Positions 1 through 7,972 of a stretch of DNA of 50,659 bases are shown in pieces. A program made the translations under genes and the position numbers. Source of the stretch: Streptococcus minor DSM 17118 (GTDB lineage Bacteria; Bacillota; Bacilli; Lactobacillales; Streptococcaceae); assembly GCF_000377005.1 (NCBI RefSeq), contig NZ_AQYB01000025.1:1-50659 (forward strand), given 5' to 3'. Every line of letters starts with the position of its first letter. Position 1 is the stretch's first letter. Below the pieces are notes generated by a model, which was given only the letters and a program-made list of their open reading frames with translations, ran no database searches and had not been told where the DNA came from.

Positions 1-396
1 GATGATGGTCTCGAATGTATGGCCGTCATCGTGGTTGAGGAGTCCTGTGACGTTCTCAAGGAATAGATATTTAGGTCTGAGAATAGATGCGAACCGAGCA
101 ATCTCAAAGAATAGAGTCCCTCTAGTATCTTCAAATCCTGCTCGTTTTCCAGCAATGCTGAAAGCCTGACACGGAAATCCTCCGCAGATAACGTCCACAC
201 GTCCAATTCCTCGAACAGACTCATCTGTGACTGTTGTGATGTCATGAAATTCTATTTCTCCTTTCGTGTCATGTATTGCTTTGTAGCTCTTTCTGGCAAA
301 TGGGTCAATCTCGCAAAATCCAACGCATTCATGTCCTGCTGCTTCCATGCCGAGACGAAAACCGCCGATTCCTGCAAATAAGTCTAGGAATTTCAA
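1..396 (-). CDS. Cytosine-C5 DNA methyltransferase, N-terminal part (3' end beyond window)
   Basis: This gene, partial at the left edge, encodes the first 132 residues of a DNA (cytosine-5) methyltransferase. Motif I is at residues 5-16 (DLFAGIGGFRLG, SAM binding). The catalytic Pro-Cys motif is at 74-79 (FPCQAF, Cys76), and the motif VI Glu is in LENVTG near 114. The start is a TTG at 396..394, preceded by AGGGAGA. The stop of the upstream small gene overlaps it as TTGA, which supports translational coupling and this unusual start. No cognate restriction enzyme is visible beside it, so it may be a solitary phage methylase protecting phage DNA from host restriction. That role is inference; the enzyme family is clear. 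Confidence 0.93.
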   Translation of the reverse strand, partial: MKFLDLFAGIGGFRLGMEAAGHECVGFCEIDPFARKSYKAIHDTKGEIEFHDITTVTDESVRGIGRVDVICGGFPCQAFSIAGKRAGFEDTRGTLFFEIARFASILRPKYLFLENVTGLLNHDDGHTFETII

Positions 397-533
397 TCCA
401 CTTTCTCCCTAATATCCTCCAACTGTGCCAGTTCTGCCTCGCCCTGAATCAAAACCCAAGCTTGATTTGCCCCAGCATAGCCGGCAAAATCGGCTTTTAC
501 CCAAACGGTTTGTCCTTCTTGGAATTTTGTCAT
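393..533 (-). CDS. Small phage protein, 46 residues
   Basis: A 46-residue ORF starts MTKFQEGQTVWVKADFAG and ends at a TGA that overlaps the TTG start of the methyltransferase. Its own ATG overlaps the stop of the next gene upstream by 4 bases (ATGA). The tight packing on both sides argues that it is translated. The N-terminal half reads like a short beta-barrel (Gly-rich, alternating Val/Trp/Val), as in small phage proteins of the KOW/SH3-like type, but I do not recognise a named family. Function unknown. Confidence 0.7.
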   Translation of the reverse strand: MTKFQEGQTVWVKADFAGYAGANQAWVLIQGEAELAQLEDIREKVD

Positions 534-739
534 TTTGCTTTCTCCTCTAGCAATTCAAAAATTAGCCCAAACTGTTTTTTCACAAACTCATCGTCGTTAT
601 ATTTCTTACAGACTTCTGCCATAGACCACACAACCCAGTCCCAGTATGCATCTGTCGCAAAACCAACTTCTTGCATCTTCTGGTTGCTGGCTCGCATCCA
701 GTTTGGGATTTCATTTTCAAAAAAATCAATGTAATTCAT
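530..739 (-). CDS. Hypothetical phage protein, 69 residues
   Basis: The 69-residue acidic protein starts MNYIDFFENEIPNWMRAS and ends with a helical, Glu/Lys-rich tail. It overlaps the RusA gene upstream by 14 bases and the 46-residue gene downstream by 4 bases, so it sits firmly inside the early operon. No signal peptide or membrane segment is seen, and Trp and aromatic residues are frequent. I do not recognise a family. It is most likely an accessory early protein of streptococcal phages. Confidence 0.7.
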   Translation of the reverse strand: MNYIDFFENEIPNWMRASNQKMQEVGFATDAYWDWVVWSMAEVCKKYNDDEFVKKQFGLIFELLEEKAK

Positions 740-1133
740 CTAACACCTCAATCTTAATGTAGATCCCGACCGTATCTGACCAAAACTTTTCTGCAATCTC
801 GCTGGCCACTTGGGCATCATCTTCCCAAAAACCGACAGCAGTCATGCAGTCCTTGAGCAACTTCTGCAGATTGTCTGTATCTGGCTTAGTAGTCTTATAC
901 TGGCCATGCTTGGATTTCTTCGTCCGAGGAAATAACCATTTGACTGTCAGACGAATTGGGCCTTGCAACTTGTCAGGAGGTACATGCCTAGCCAGCAATG
1001 TTTCGTACTTAGCCCTGGCATCTGCTAGCTTTTCAGGCTCGTAAAATTGTGGCTTACCGTTGACCACTCGGACTTGTTTCTGTTGGTGGGTCACAGTCGG
1101 TATTTTTTTCATTGGCAGGAAAAAATCAATCAT
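726..1133 (-). CDS. rusA: RusA-family Holliday junction resolvase
   Basis: The 135-residue protein matches the RusA family of phage endodeoxyribonucleases, which cut four-way junctions made during replication and recombination. The diagnostic region is the acidic KPDTDNLQKLLKDCM stretch near residues 79-93 followed by GFWEDDAQV, which supplies the metal-binding aspartates. Basic segments (KWLFPRTKKSKHG) precede it. Length is normal for the family (120-140). The ATG at 1133 has AAGGAG 7-8 bases upstream, and the upstream gene's stop lies 8 bases inside this ORF. Its place near the end of the early operon, before methylase and late genes, is typical. Family assignment is strong; activity is inferred. 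Confidence 0.9.
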   Translation of the reverse strand: MIDFFLPMKKIPTVTHQQKQVRVVNGKPQFYEPEKLADARAKYETLLARHVPPDKLQGPIRLTVKWLFPRTKKSKHGQYKTTKPDTDNLQKLLKDCMTAVGFWEDDAQVASEIAEKFWSDTVGIYIKIEVLDELH

Positions 1134-1572
1134 CTGTTAACTCCTTCGCGAACTGCCATGCCCAAGAACAAGAAGATTTTTTAATCCTGTCCTCGGTTAT
1201 TCCTCCGTCAGGAACATTCCTATTGTGTTTTTCAAGTAACTTAAGGGAAGCATAGTTATAGTCACCTAATACTAAATTTCCTGTCTTAGAATGTTGCACA
1301 AGTGTCTTATAAAACCCATTACCAACTGGGATAGCCACTGTGTACCGTTTTTTAGGATTGAGGTCAATGCCGTCAAGTTTTGCACGAAATTCCAAAATTT
1401 GACAATACACTTGCATAGCATGACATTGCATTTTCAAGACTTCGATAGGATATTGCAAATCCCAATCTTGAGTATTGCCTTTGTCATATTCTTTGATAAA
1501 GTTCTTCAATCTGATAAAACGCGTTTTAAGCTGCTTGTATTCTTCAATCACTCTTTTTTGATAATCTTCCAT
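1126..1572 (-). CDS. Hypothetical phage protein, coiled-coil N-terminus
   Basis: The predicted 148-residue protein starts MEDYQKRVIEEYKQLKTRF. I chose ATG 1572 because GAAAGG lies 10 bases upstream; an ATG at 1590 is in frame but its Shine-Dalgarno sequence touches it. The first 40 residues are a charged amphipathic helix of the kind seen in crAss001_48-related small phage proteins. The C-terminal part (IPVGNGFYKTLVQH and the final WAWQFAKELTDD) recalls DUF1642-type phage proteins, but I hold that loosely. It is followed with an 8-base overlap by rusA. Function unknown. Confidence 0.7.
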   Translation of the reverse strand: MEDYQKRVIEEYKQLKTRFIRLKNFIKEYDKGNTQDWDLQYPIEVLKMQCHAMQVYCQILEFRAKLDGIDLNPKKRYTVAIPVGNGFYKTLVQHSKTGNLVLGDYNYASLKLLEKHNRNVPDGGITEDRIKKSSCSWAWQFAKELTDD

Positions 1573-1586
1573 ATTTATTTTACCTT

Positions 1587-1763
1587 TCATCTTTCCATAT
1601 ATTTTTTGTTTTGTTTTTTGTGCGCTTTGTCAAAGATGAGATAAAGGATAAAGGGGCAGGACTTACAGCCCCTTTTCCTTTTCTCTTTGACTTTCGACAG
1701 AAAGAAAAACACTTTAACAACTACTTTAGTAGTTGTAACGTTTCTTTTTCCAGAAAAAAACAT
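1587..1763 (-). CDS. Possible small basic phage protein with a CxxC motif
   Basis: A 58-residue Lys-rich ORF opens at ATG 1763, inside the first copy of the 30-bp repeat, with AGGA six bases upstream. It overlaps the next possible start at 1590 by 4 bases. It contains a CKSCPF motif and ends KKQNKKYMER. The hydrophobic FFF and ILYLIF runs and the low-complexity DNA make coding status uncertain. Against it, a 20-bp palindrome at 1717-1736 and AT-rich repeats overlap the region and may have another role. No family recognised. Confidence 0.35.
   Translation of the reverse strand: MFFSGKRNVTTTKVVVKVFFFLSKVKEKRKRGCKSCPFILYLIFDKAHKKQNKKYMER
1717..1736. repeat. Perfect inverted repeat with 2-base centre
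   Basis: ACAACTACT, then TT, then AGTAGTTGT form a 9-bp perfect inverted repeat. With only two central bases it looks more like a protein-binding DNA palindrome than an RNA loop. It lies just beside the AT-rich direct repeats downstream of the primase-helicase gene. Confidence 0.6.
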
Positions 1764-1888
1764 AACTTTTCCTGTTTTTTTCACAATTTAGAAAAAATGA
1801 AATTTCCTATTTTTTTCACAATTTAGAAAAGGAAAAAAACATAACTTTTCCTGTTTTTTTCTTAGAAATTTTCCTGTTTTTTTCTTTC
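1753..1888. repeat. AT-rich direct repeats, candidate phage replication origin
   Basis: A 30-bp sequence (read on minus: G, seven A, CAGGAAAAGTTATG, seven T, C) is present exactly at 1753-1782 and 1832-1861, 79 bp apart. Partial copies sit at about 1800-1830 (with the shared TTTTTTCACAATTTAGAAAA) and 1869-1886 (TTTTCCTG plus T-run). The array is extremely AT-rich and directly downstream of the primase-helicase gene, where iteron-like origins of Siphoviridae are often found. Each full copy also contains AGGA and an ATG correctly spaced for translation. The origin role is inference. Confidence 0.5.
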
Positions 1889-1892
1889 TTCA

Positions 1893-4139
1893 CTATTTGG
1901 ATTTTTGATATACAATTCCATTCTTGATATCAAATCCACCATGTTCTTTTATGTAATTTCTAATTGTTCTTTCAGATACTCCATCCATGTATTCTTGGAG
2001 TTCATCTAAAGAAACTGGGGTAGTTCCATCAAATAATGCACCGTATGCTGTATCCAGTTTTTGTTTTCTCTCTTCAGCTTTATCTTTTTTTGATTTCCTG
2101 CCATCTTTAGCTTTCTGCCAATTCGGCTTGCTTTCTTCCAACTGTATATCTGCCAGCACACCCGATGTGTCCACACTGTGCACTGGATAGCTAAACCACA
2201 TGTTGACTGGCTTAAACTTGGCAAACTCTCGTAGCGTACCTTCGACACGCCACGCAGTGGAAATCTCTATCGCATGTACGACTTTTTCGATTTCGTCGTA
2301 GTAGACCTTTCGGACCATGATGTCATTGATAGCTTTTTCAAAATGTTGCTGCATCTGTGCCCTGCTTTCCAAGTCGTCCAATGTCACTTCCTGTTGATAG
2401 TAAGCTAGATTGCGTTCTTGCAAAGCCCGCTGGTAAATGGCACATTTGGCTTTATCAACTCGTAACTTCAGCAAGTCTTCAGTCAATTCAAGCTCTACTA
2501 AGTCAATCAATGCATCTGGATCACGAGCAAACACTCCTGACCCGCTCGCACGGTCCATTGACTTCTTACCGCCCTGACTACCTTTTGAGTGGTGGTGGCA
2601 GTAAATCACACTGCATCCCAGCTCAGTAGCTACCTTATCAAACTGATTTGTAAAATGTGCCATCTGGTCTGCTGAGTTTTCGTCACCCGTCAAGACCTTG
2701 TAAATTGGGTCAATGATGATGGCAATGTAATTCTTCTTCAGAGACCGTCGGATAAGTTTTGGTGCTAGCTTATCCATCGGGACGGTCTTACCGCGTAAGT
2801 TCCAGATGTCAATATTTTGGATATTGTTAGCTGGTACACCCATAGCTGCATAGACATCCTTAAATCGATGCAAGGCCGACGGTCTGTCCAACTCAAGATT
2901 GACATAGAGGACCTTGCCTTTGGTACATTCCCAGCCCAGCCACTTGATACCCTCTGCAATAGCAATTGAGAGTTCAATCAAGGCAAATGACTTACCAGCC
3001 TTAGACGGACCAGCCATGAGTAGCTTATGGCCTTGTCTAAGCACACCCTTGATTAATTCAGGAGCCAATTCTGGCATATCATCCCAAGACTCTGCTAATC
3101 CTTCTGGATCAGGCAGGTCATCGTTTAAGTCCTCAATCCACTGGTACCATTCTTCGTAGTTAGATTTTCCGATGTTAGTATCAATCAAAAACTGCTTCTT
3201 ACCGTTTCGCATGATACCAGGCATACGTGATAATCGACTAGGGTTGCGGTTCTGGGTATCAATATCCAAACCATTCTTCTTACAGATTTGGTAAATGTAG
3301 TCCACACGCTTTCGGTACTCTTGGTAGTCTCTCGCATCTACCTTGACGATAGCATGCAGGGATTTCTTCCCACTATGGACCAAGGCAGCAATTGGCAATT
3401 CCAACTCTTTGAATAGTGCATATTGCTTGCCTAGTTCCATGCTATCAGACTCAACCAAGGCATAGCGGAAATCAGTCACGTTGTCATTCTTAACACCCTT
3501 CCCGTCCAGTGGATTGAAACGAATCCAAGCCCCAGCTTCTTCCTTGTAGTCGCCGAAGACTGCGCCGATGTCACCATTGCAACTCTGTAAAAGTTGAATT
3601 AACTCTCCAGCTGTCCTATCAAACGCTCCCTGTGTTGGTTTAAATACTGGCCCATTATCAGTGTCAATCTGATAAGTCTGCGTGACATAGCCGACATTGT
3701 CTGTACTATTGAAGATTGTCTCTAAGTAAGTAATCAATTCTTGGACAGGTTGCCAATTCACAGGCTCTCGAATTTCTTTTGATTCCAACCAGTTTTTATC
3801 AACGATTTTATAATCACGGTCAATAGTGTCATTCCAACCCAATTCATGGGCTTCGTCAGTCATTCTAAATTCAGACACCCAGCCATTTTCTTTGGCCATC
3901 TGCGTGATTGTCGCCCCGGTCACAGTGCCTAGACTGCCACCTTGGAAGCTATCCCATTTCTTAAAACACTCACCTTTCTTGTATCGGATTGTGTCTTTCT
4001 GTGACCACACATCCCAATCCATTGCAGTATAGCCCTCTTGCTTAAGAGCGAAACCTACATTGACCCAGTCTTGATAAGACAAGACAGATGGGTCAATGTA
4101 TTCAAGCAATGGGATGAGGTCAAATTCTCTTTCTGTCAT
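1893..4139 (-). CDS. Phage primase-helicase (PriCT plus primase-like domain plus RecA-like ATPase)
   Basis: The 748-residue protein is a multidomain replication enzyme. Residues 1-90 resemble the PriCT-2 domain (SVLSYQDWVNVGFALK). Residues about 150-320 resemble an archaeo-eukaryotic primase core, with FRYALVESDS, a conserved basic-His patch (HSGKKSLHAIVKV) and NPSRLSRMPG. Residues about 365-570 form a RecA/DnaB-like ATPase with Walker A (AGPSKAGKS), an acidic Walker B (IIIDPIYKV) and a CHHHSKG sensor region. The C-terminal 60 residues look like a winged helix (SLDELQEYMDGVSERTIRNY). It probably primes and unwinds phage DNA. It follows the SF2 helicase by 8 bases, and a candidate origin lies just downstream. 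Confidence 0.88.
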   Translation of the reverse strand: MTEREFDLIPLLEYIDPSVLSYQDWVNVGFALKQEGYTAMDWDVWSQKDTIRYKKGECFKKWDSFQGGSLGTVTGATITQMAKENGWVSEFRMTDEAHELGWNDTIDRDYKIVDKNWLESKEIREPVNWQPVQELITYLETIFNSTDNVGYVTQTYQIDTDNGPVFKPTQGAFDRTAGELIQLLQSCNGDIGAVFGDYKEEAGAWIRFNPLDGKGVKNDNVTDFRYALVESDSMELGKQYALFKELELPIAALVHSGKKSLHAIVKVDARDYQEYRKRVDYIYQICKKNGLDIDTQNRNPSRLSRMPGIMRNGKKQFLIDTNIGKSNYEEWYQWIEDLNDDLPDPEGLAESWDDMPELAPELIKGVLRQGHKLLMAGPSKAGKSFALIELSIAIAEGIKWLGWECTKGKVLYVNLELDRPSALHRFKDVYAAMGVPANNIQNIDIWNLRGKTVPMDKLAPKLIRRSLKKNYIAIIIDPIYKVLTGDENSADQMAHFTNQFDKVATELGCSVIYCHHHSKGSQGGKKSMDRASGSGVFARDPDALIDLVELELTEDLLKLRVDKAKCAIYQRALQERNLAYYQQEVTLDDLESRAQMQQHFEKAINDIMVRKVYYDEIEKVVHAIEISTAWRVEGTLREFAKFKPVNMWFSYPVHSVDTSGVLADIQLEESKPNWQKAKDGRKSKKDKAEERKQKLDTAYGALFDGTTPVSLDELQEYMDGVSERTIRNYIKEHGGFDIKNGIVYQKSK

Positions 4140-4147
4140 TTATTCTC

Positions 4148-5731
4148 CTATCCTGGTTGATATTCTTTTGGTCTCACACCTGCTGGACATCTCCAACCCG
4201 CGCCAGCAATGCGGTCAATCATAGACCTAGCTTGGTCAAACTGCCACATACCAACATTGCGGAAACCATAGCGTTCCAGTAGCCTGATTTGTTTTGGTGT
4301 TGTCAAGCCTTCATCACGACGCTTGGCCAGTCTATCCAGTAATTTCGCTGCCTTACCAGCATTGCCAATCTCATCTGTGAAAATGCCGAATTTTTCCAAA
4401 GCTTTCTTTTGCTTGTCGGAAACAGGCGACTGCTCCCAACCAAATTCTGGTACATAGTCCACTAAATCTTCCGCATGGATAGACATCTCAAACTGCAATG
4501 GGTCTACCAGCTTGCGTTTCCGTTTCCGCATTTCTTCCAGCTGTTTGGCCAGTGCTTCTTCACGCTGAGCCACTACATCTTCTGCTGATTTTACTTCCAG
4601 CTCTTCGATGTCAAACAAGGCCCCAGCCTCATCTTCCATATTCTCAACCATTTTCTTAGCTACTTCTTCTGTGCCCGCGATAAGATGAGCAGGTCGGCAG
4701 AGTTCGTGTCGCTCTGTGTGCCACAGGAAGTCCAACAGTAATAGATTTTCTTTTCCCGGAAATAGTCGAGTTCCACGTCCGACCATCTGGCTATATAGGG
4801 CTCGTACCTTGGTTGGTCTAAGCACTACCACACAATCAACAGATGGACAGTCCCAGCCTTCTGTCAAGAGCATAGAGTTGCAAAGGACATTGTATTTACC
4901 TTTGTCAAAGTTTTCCAAGACCTCTGCACGGTCCTTGGATTCTCCGTTGACTTCAGCAGCCTTAAAACCTTTGGCATTTAAGATGTCACGAAACTTTTGC
5001 GAAGTCTTGACCAGTGGCAGAAAGACCACTGTCTTACGGTCTGCACATTGCTTGACCATTTCGTCTGCTATCTGCTCAAGGTATGGATCAAGCGCAGTCC
5101 CAAGGTCGCTTGCTTTAAAATCTCCCGACTGCATAGACACGCTTGATAGGTCCAAGGTCAATGGAATCGTCACGGCAGTAATCTTGGAAAGGTAGCCAGA
5201 CTTGATTGCCTGCACTAAGGAATACTCATAGGCTAGACTGTCGAAATACTGCCCTAGATTTCGTTTGTCGCCTCGGTCTGGCGTTGCAGTAACGCCCAAG
5301 ACATTGCTGTCGTCGAAGTGTTGCAAGACACGCTGATAGCCATCTGAGATAGCATGATGAGCCTCATCAATGATGATAGTGTCGAAATAGTTCGGTGGAA
5401 ACTGACTCAACCGCTTCTCGCGTTGCAAGGTCTGTACAGAACCAACAACTACTCGAAACCATGAGCCAATAGATGTGCTCTCTGCCTTCTCTAAGGCTGT
5501 GCCCAACCCAGTGGCGGTCATTAGTTTGTCAGAGGCCTGTTCCAGCAGTTCCGACCTATGAGCAAGGACGAGCACACGCTCGCCCATGCGCACTCGGTCT
5601 TCAATGATTTTGGAAAAGACAATCGTCTTACCGCAACCTGTTGGCAGAACTAACAATGTCCGCTTGCGACCTGATTGCCATTCCTGCTGGACTGCACCAC
5701 GAGCCTCTTCCTGATAATCTCGTAGTTGCAT
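4148..5731 (-). CDS. Superfamily 2 DEAD/DEAH-box helicase
   Basis: The 527-residue protein has the full SF2 set: Walker A LPTGCGKT (Lys35), motif Ia LAHRSELLEQ, motif II DEAHHAI, motif III GVTATP, and in the second RecA fold NSMLLTEGWDCP and MVGRGTRLFPG (motif VI arginines). A C-terminal extension of about 150 residues is charged and helical. This architecture is the UvsW/RAD25-like helicase common in Gram-positive phage replication modules, where it may remodel forks or branch-migrate recombination intermediates. It sits between DUF669 and the primase-helicase with short gaps. Confidence 0.92.
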   Translation of the reverse strand: MQLRDYQEEARGAVQQEWQSGRKRTLLVLPTGCGKTIVFSKIIEDRVRMGERVLVLAHRSELLEQASDKLMTATGLGTALEKAESTSIGSWFRVVVGSVQTLQREKRLSQFPPNYFDTIIIDEAHHAISDGYQRVLQHFDDSNVLGVTATPDRGDKRNLGQYFDSLAYEYSLVQAIKSGYLSKITAVTIPLTLDLSSVSMQSGDFKASDLGTALDPYLEQIADEMVKQCADRKTVVFLPLVKTSQKFRDILNAKGFKAAEVNGESKDRAEVLENFDKGKYNVLCNSMLLTEGWDCPSVDCVVVLRPTKVRALYSQMVGRGTRLFPGKENLLLLDFLWHTERHELCRPAHLIAGTEEVAKKMVENMEDEAGALFDIEELEVKSAEDVVAQREEALAKQLEEMRKRKRKLVDPLQFEMSIHAEDLVDYVPEFGWEQSPVSDKQKKALEKFGIFTDEIGNAGKAAKLLDRLAKRRDEGLTTPKQIRLLERYGFRNVGMWQFDQARSMIDRIAGAGWRCPAGVRPKEYQPG

Positions 5732-5742
5732 TCAGACCCCCC

Positions 5743-6324
5743 TTAAAATCCTTTGAAGCCACCTTGCATTGGCTGTGTTGGCTGTTGAGGTTGATAAGCT
5801 GGTTGTTGATATTGTCCCTGTGGCTGTTGTGGTTGATAAGCTGGTTGTTGTGGTTGGCTAGCATTTAGAACTTTTGACCAATCAACTTCATCTGCATAGA
5901 TCATGGACTTGATGTTGTCAAATTCCTGATCCGCATATTGACCAGTGCCTTTTCGCTTGTTGATACGGCAAACGCCTTTAGCGCCAATGATGTTCCAATT
6001 CATCCGCAATGGTTCCCCGTGTTTTTTCTGGCCAATCGCTCCAAAGAAAGCTGATAGCATTCCTTCTGTTGAGGTATGCAAGAACAGATTGTGTTTTAGT
6101 TGAGCTGTACCATCTGCAGTTTCAATTTCAATGGATACGACAGCCTTGTTACATGCAGGAAGCTTCCCTGGATTTTGAGTATTTGGTGTGTGACGGGTAC
6201 GCTCTACACCTTTTACCGTAAATTGATAGTCACCCGGCACCAGCGAGACAAATTCACCGCCATCATTAACGATTTCATCTTCCCATCCAAGTTCGCGCTC
6301 TGGTTGATTGTATTGTTGTGTCAT
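5743..6324 (-). CDS. DUF669 family phage protein, probable single-strand DNA-binding role
   Basis: The 193-residue protein matches the DUF669 family: GWEDEIVNDGG near the N-terminus, the LVPGDYQFTVKGVER strand, and a central FGAIGQKKHGEPLRMNW region. After about residue 155 comes a disordered Gln/Pro tail with the PAYQPQQP unit repeated, ending GGFKGF. A conserved fold plus a low-complexity linker and a short aromatic tip resembles the layout of SSB proteins, and DUF669 genes always sit with the helicase and recombinase genes, as here. SSB-like function is inference. Shine-Dalgarno AGGAGA lies 6 bases before the ATG. Confidence 0.85.
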   Translation of the reverse strand: MTQQYNQPERELGWEDEIVNDGGEFVSLVPGDYQFTVKGVERTRHTPNTQNPGKLPACNKAVVSIEIETADGTAQLKHNLFLHTSTEGMLSAFFGAIGQKKHGEPLRMNWNIIGAKGVCRINKRKGTGQYADQEFDNIKSMIYADEVDWSKVLNASQPQQPAYQPQQPQGQYQQPAYQPQQPTQPMQGGFKGF

Positions 6325-6390
6325 GTTATTTCTCCTTTAATTTCAATATTTAATTTACTAATAATTTCTAAGACCCAAAATGGTCTAAAC

Positions 6391-7470
6391 TTACTCACCT
6401 TCGACCGTAAAGGGTACTTCTGGATTGGCCCGTACCTTTGTATTGATGACATTTAGGACCTTATCCCAAACTGTAACCATGTAATCCCAATAGCCAGCGT
6501 CAATCGCTTCTATCTGCGTGCCTAGTGGATAGATACCATTGACATAAGTAGCTTGCAAGATTTCATCTTGACTCACACGGGCAGTGGTCATCAAATCACG
6601 CAGGCTTTGTGGAATTAGTGGGTTAATTTCCTGTGTAGGTACTGGCTGAGCAGGCTGGTTAGGAACTGCTTCTTGAGCCTGTTCTGGTACAGCATGTGCG
6701 GATTCATGCATTGGCTGTGATTGTGCTGGTTGTTCTGTCACTGTTTGAGCAAAGATATGAGCAATCGCTGCAAAGTCCATAGGCAACTCTTCTGGCAAGT
6801 TATGACGGTTCTTGGCGTCCCAGCTTGGCGAGTGCGTAGTTTGCATGACACGCTGGCCACCCTGTGCCTTCTGCTTCTTGGTCTTTTCGTCCGTGATGAT
6901 ATAGGTCTTGTAGTTGAGAAATAAGACCATATCGGCCCACTCCTTGACCTTGGCAGATACGTTAGTCTCAGTCTTCTTGTTGCTCAACTTGAGCTCATAG
7001 CGGTCATAGCCCCCTAATTCATCGGGCTTGGTAAATTTCTTTACCTGGGCATGGGCAGTCAGCACCACGTTGATGCCGAGCTCGACAAGCTCCTGCAGTC
7101 TGTCCAATAGACGACCGATTTCCTCGATGAGATAAGTATAGCCACTGCCCCAGCCAAAGTCCTCAATACCACTCTTGCCGTGCTGAGCGCAGATGTATTG
7201 CAGTGCCAAGGCTTCTGCCCAGTCGATTGTGTCAATGACCAAGGTCTGACAGATTGTCGGATTGGCCTTGACAAATGCGATGTGATTCATGAGCATAGTC
7301 CAGCTAGTGGGCTTATCTGCCCGAGTAACATCCATGTTGTCGGTTGAGCCTTCCGTGTCGATAAAGAGAGGGTTGGGAAATTGTGCTGCTAAGCTAGATT
7401 TACCAATTCCCTCTGGTCCATAGATGACTACTCGTTGGGCTCGTGCCCGTTTTCCTTTTGTAATTTGCAT
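6391..7470 (-). CDS. RecA-like P-loop NTPase, phage nucleotide-binding/recombination protein
   Basis: The 359-residue protein opens with a Walker A (GPEGIGKSS near residues 18-26), then FIDTEGS, a Walker B-like TLVIDTIDW at about 97-105, and VVLTAHAQVKKF, which aligns with the sensor strand of RecA folds. This is the AAA_24 / phage nucleotide-binding family, related to Sak4-type single-strand annealing recombinases. The last 130 residues are Pro/Gln-rich, then helical. It lies upstream of DUF669 in the operon, a pairing common in streptococcal phages. It probably promotes ssDNA annealing or strand exchange. Confidence 0.87.
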   Translation of the reverse strand: MQITKGKRARAQRVVIYGPEGIGKSSLAAQFPNPLFIDTEGSTDNMDVTRADKPTSWTMLMNHIAFVKANPTICQTLVIDTIDWAEALALQYICAQHGKSGIEDFGWGSGYTYLIEEIGRLLDRLQELVELGINVVLTAHAQVKKFTKPDELGGYDRYELKLSNKKTETNVSAKVKEWADMVLFLNYKTYIITDEKTKKQKAQGGQRVMQTTHSPSWDAKNRHNLPEELPMDFAAIAHIFAQTVTEQPAQSQPMHESAHAVPEQAQEAVPNQPAQPVPTQEINPLIPQSLRDLMTTARVSQDEILQATYVNGIYPLGTQIEAIDAGYWDYMVTVWDKVLNVINTKVRANPEVPFTVEGE

Positions 7471-7474
7471 GTGT

Positions 7475-7972
7475 TTACCTCCTGTTTTTTGCTTGAATTT
7501 TTGAGTCTACCCATCTGCAATTTGACGGTTCGTAATTTCCATCAACATCTATACGATCGATAGTGCAGCTTCCTCTCGGAGCATTTGGATCATATCCATT
7601 AGCTAACGCCCATTTTCTAAAGTTCAAATAATCTTTCCATTCCGCACAAACCGTGATACCTCTTCCGCCATAATTCGCATACCGATTATGTGTTTTTAGA
7701 TAGCACCTTTGTTTCATGCCCATCCACACTCTGTACAGTCGCTCTCCAGTAAACCCATGAGTACGCTTTGCATTACCTGTTTTTGCGTGTCTTACTCTAG
7801 AACAACCACAAGTTGTTGATGAACCATTCCTAAGAGATGACCCTCTAGTAATGATTTCTCTGCCACAATCGCACCGACATTTCCAAAATGCTTCTCTCCC
7901 CGTATATTGAGACCGTTCTACTACAGTTAATTCACCGAATCTATGCCCTGTAATATCAATAAATTGTCCCAT
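7475..7972 (-). CDS. HNH-like (His-Me finger type) phage protein with zinc ribbon, possible homing endonuclease
   Basis: The 165-residue protein begins MGQFIDITGHRFGELTVV; I use ATG 7972, which overlaps the upstream stop as TAATG. Residues about 32-65 carry CRCDCG and a second pair TCGC, a probable zinc ribbon. The C-terminal region contains LYRVWMGMKQRCY, YGGRGITVC and IDRIDVDGNYEPSNCRW...QAKNRR. It parallels the HNH core of homing enzymes (D-H-I-D-G-N ... N-L-R-W ... N), although the usual His is Arg here. Such genes are inserted freely between phage genes, as here between two ATPases. Nuclease activity is unproven. Confidence 0.75.
   Translation of the reverse strand: MGQFIDITGHRFGELTVVERSQYTGREAFWKCRCDCGREIITRGSSLRNGSSTTCGCSRVRHAKTGNAKRTHGFTGERLYRVWMGMKQRCYLKTHNRYANYGGRGITVCAEWKDYLNFRKWALANGYDPNAPRGSCTIDRIDVDGNYEPSNCRWVDSKIQAKNRR

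Noticed and set aside
276..734. Plus-strand 152-residue ORF over the left edge
   Set aside because: It lies antisense to the methyltransferase and two small minus-strand genes that have proper starts and overlaps; composition is not protein-like.
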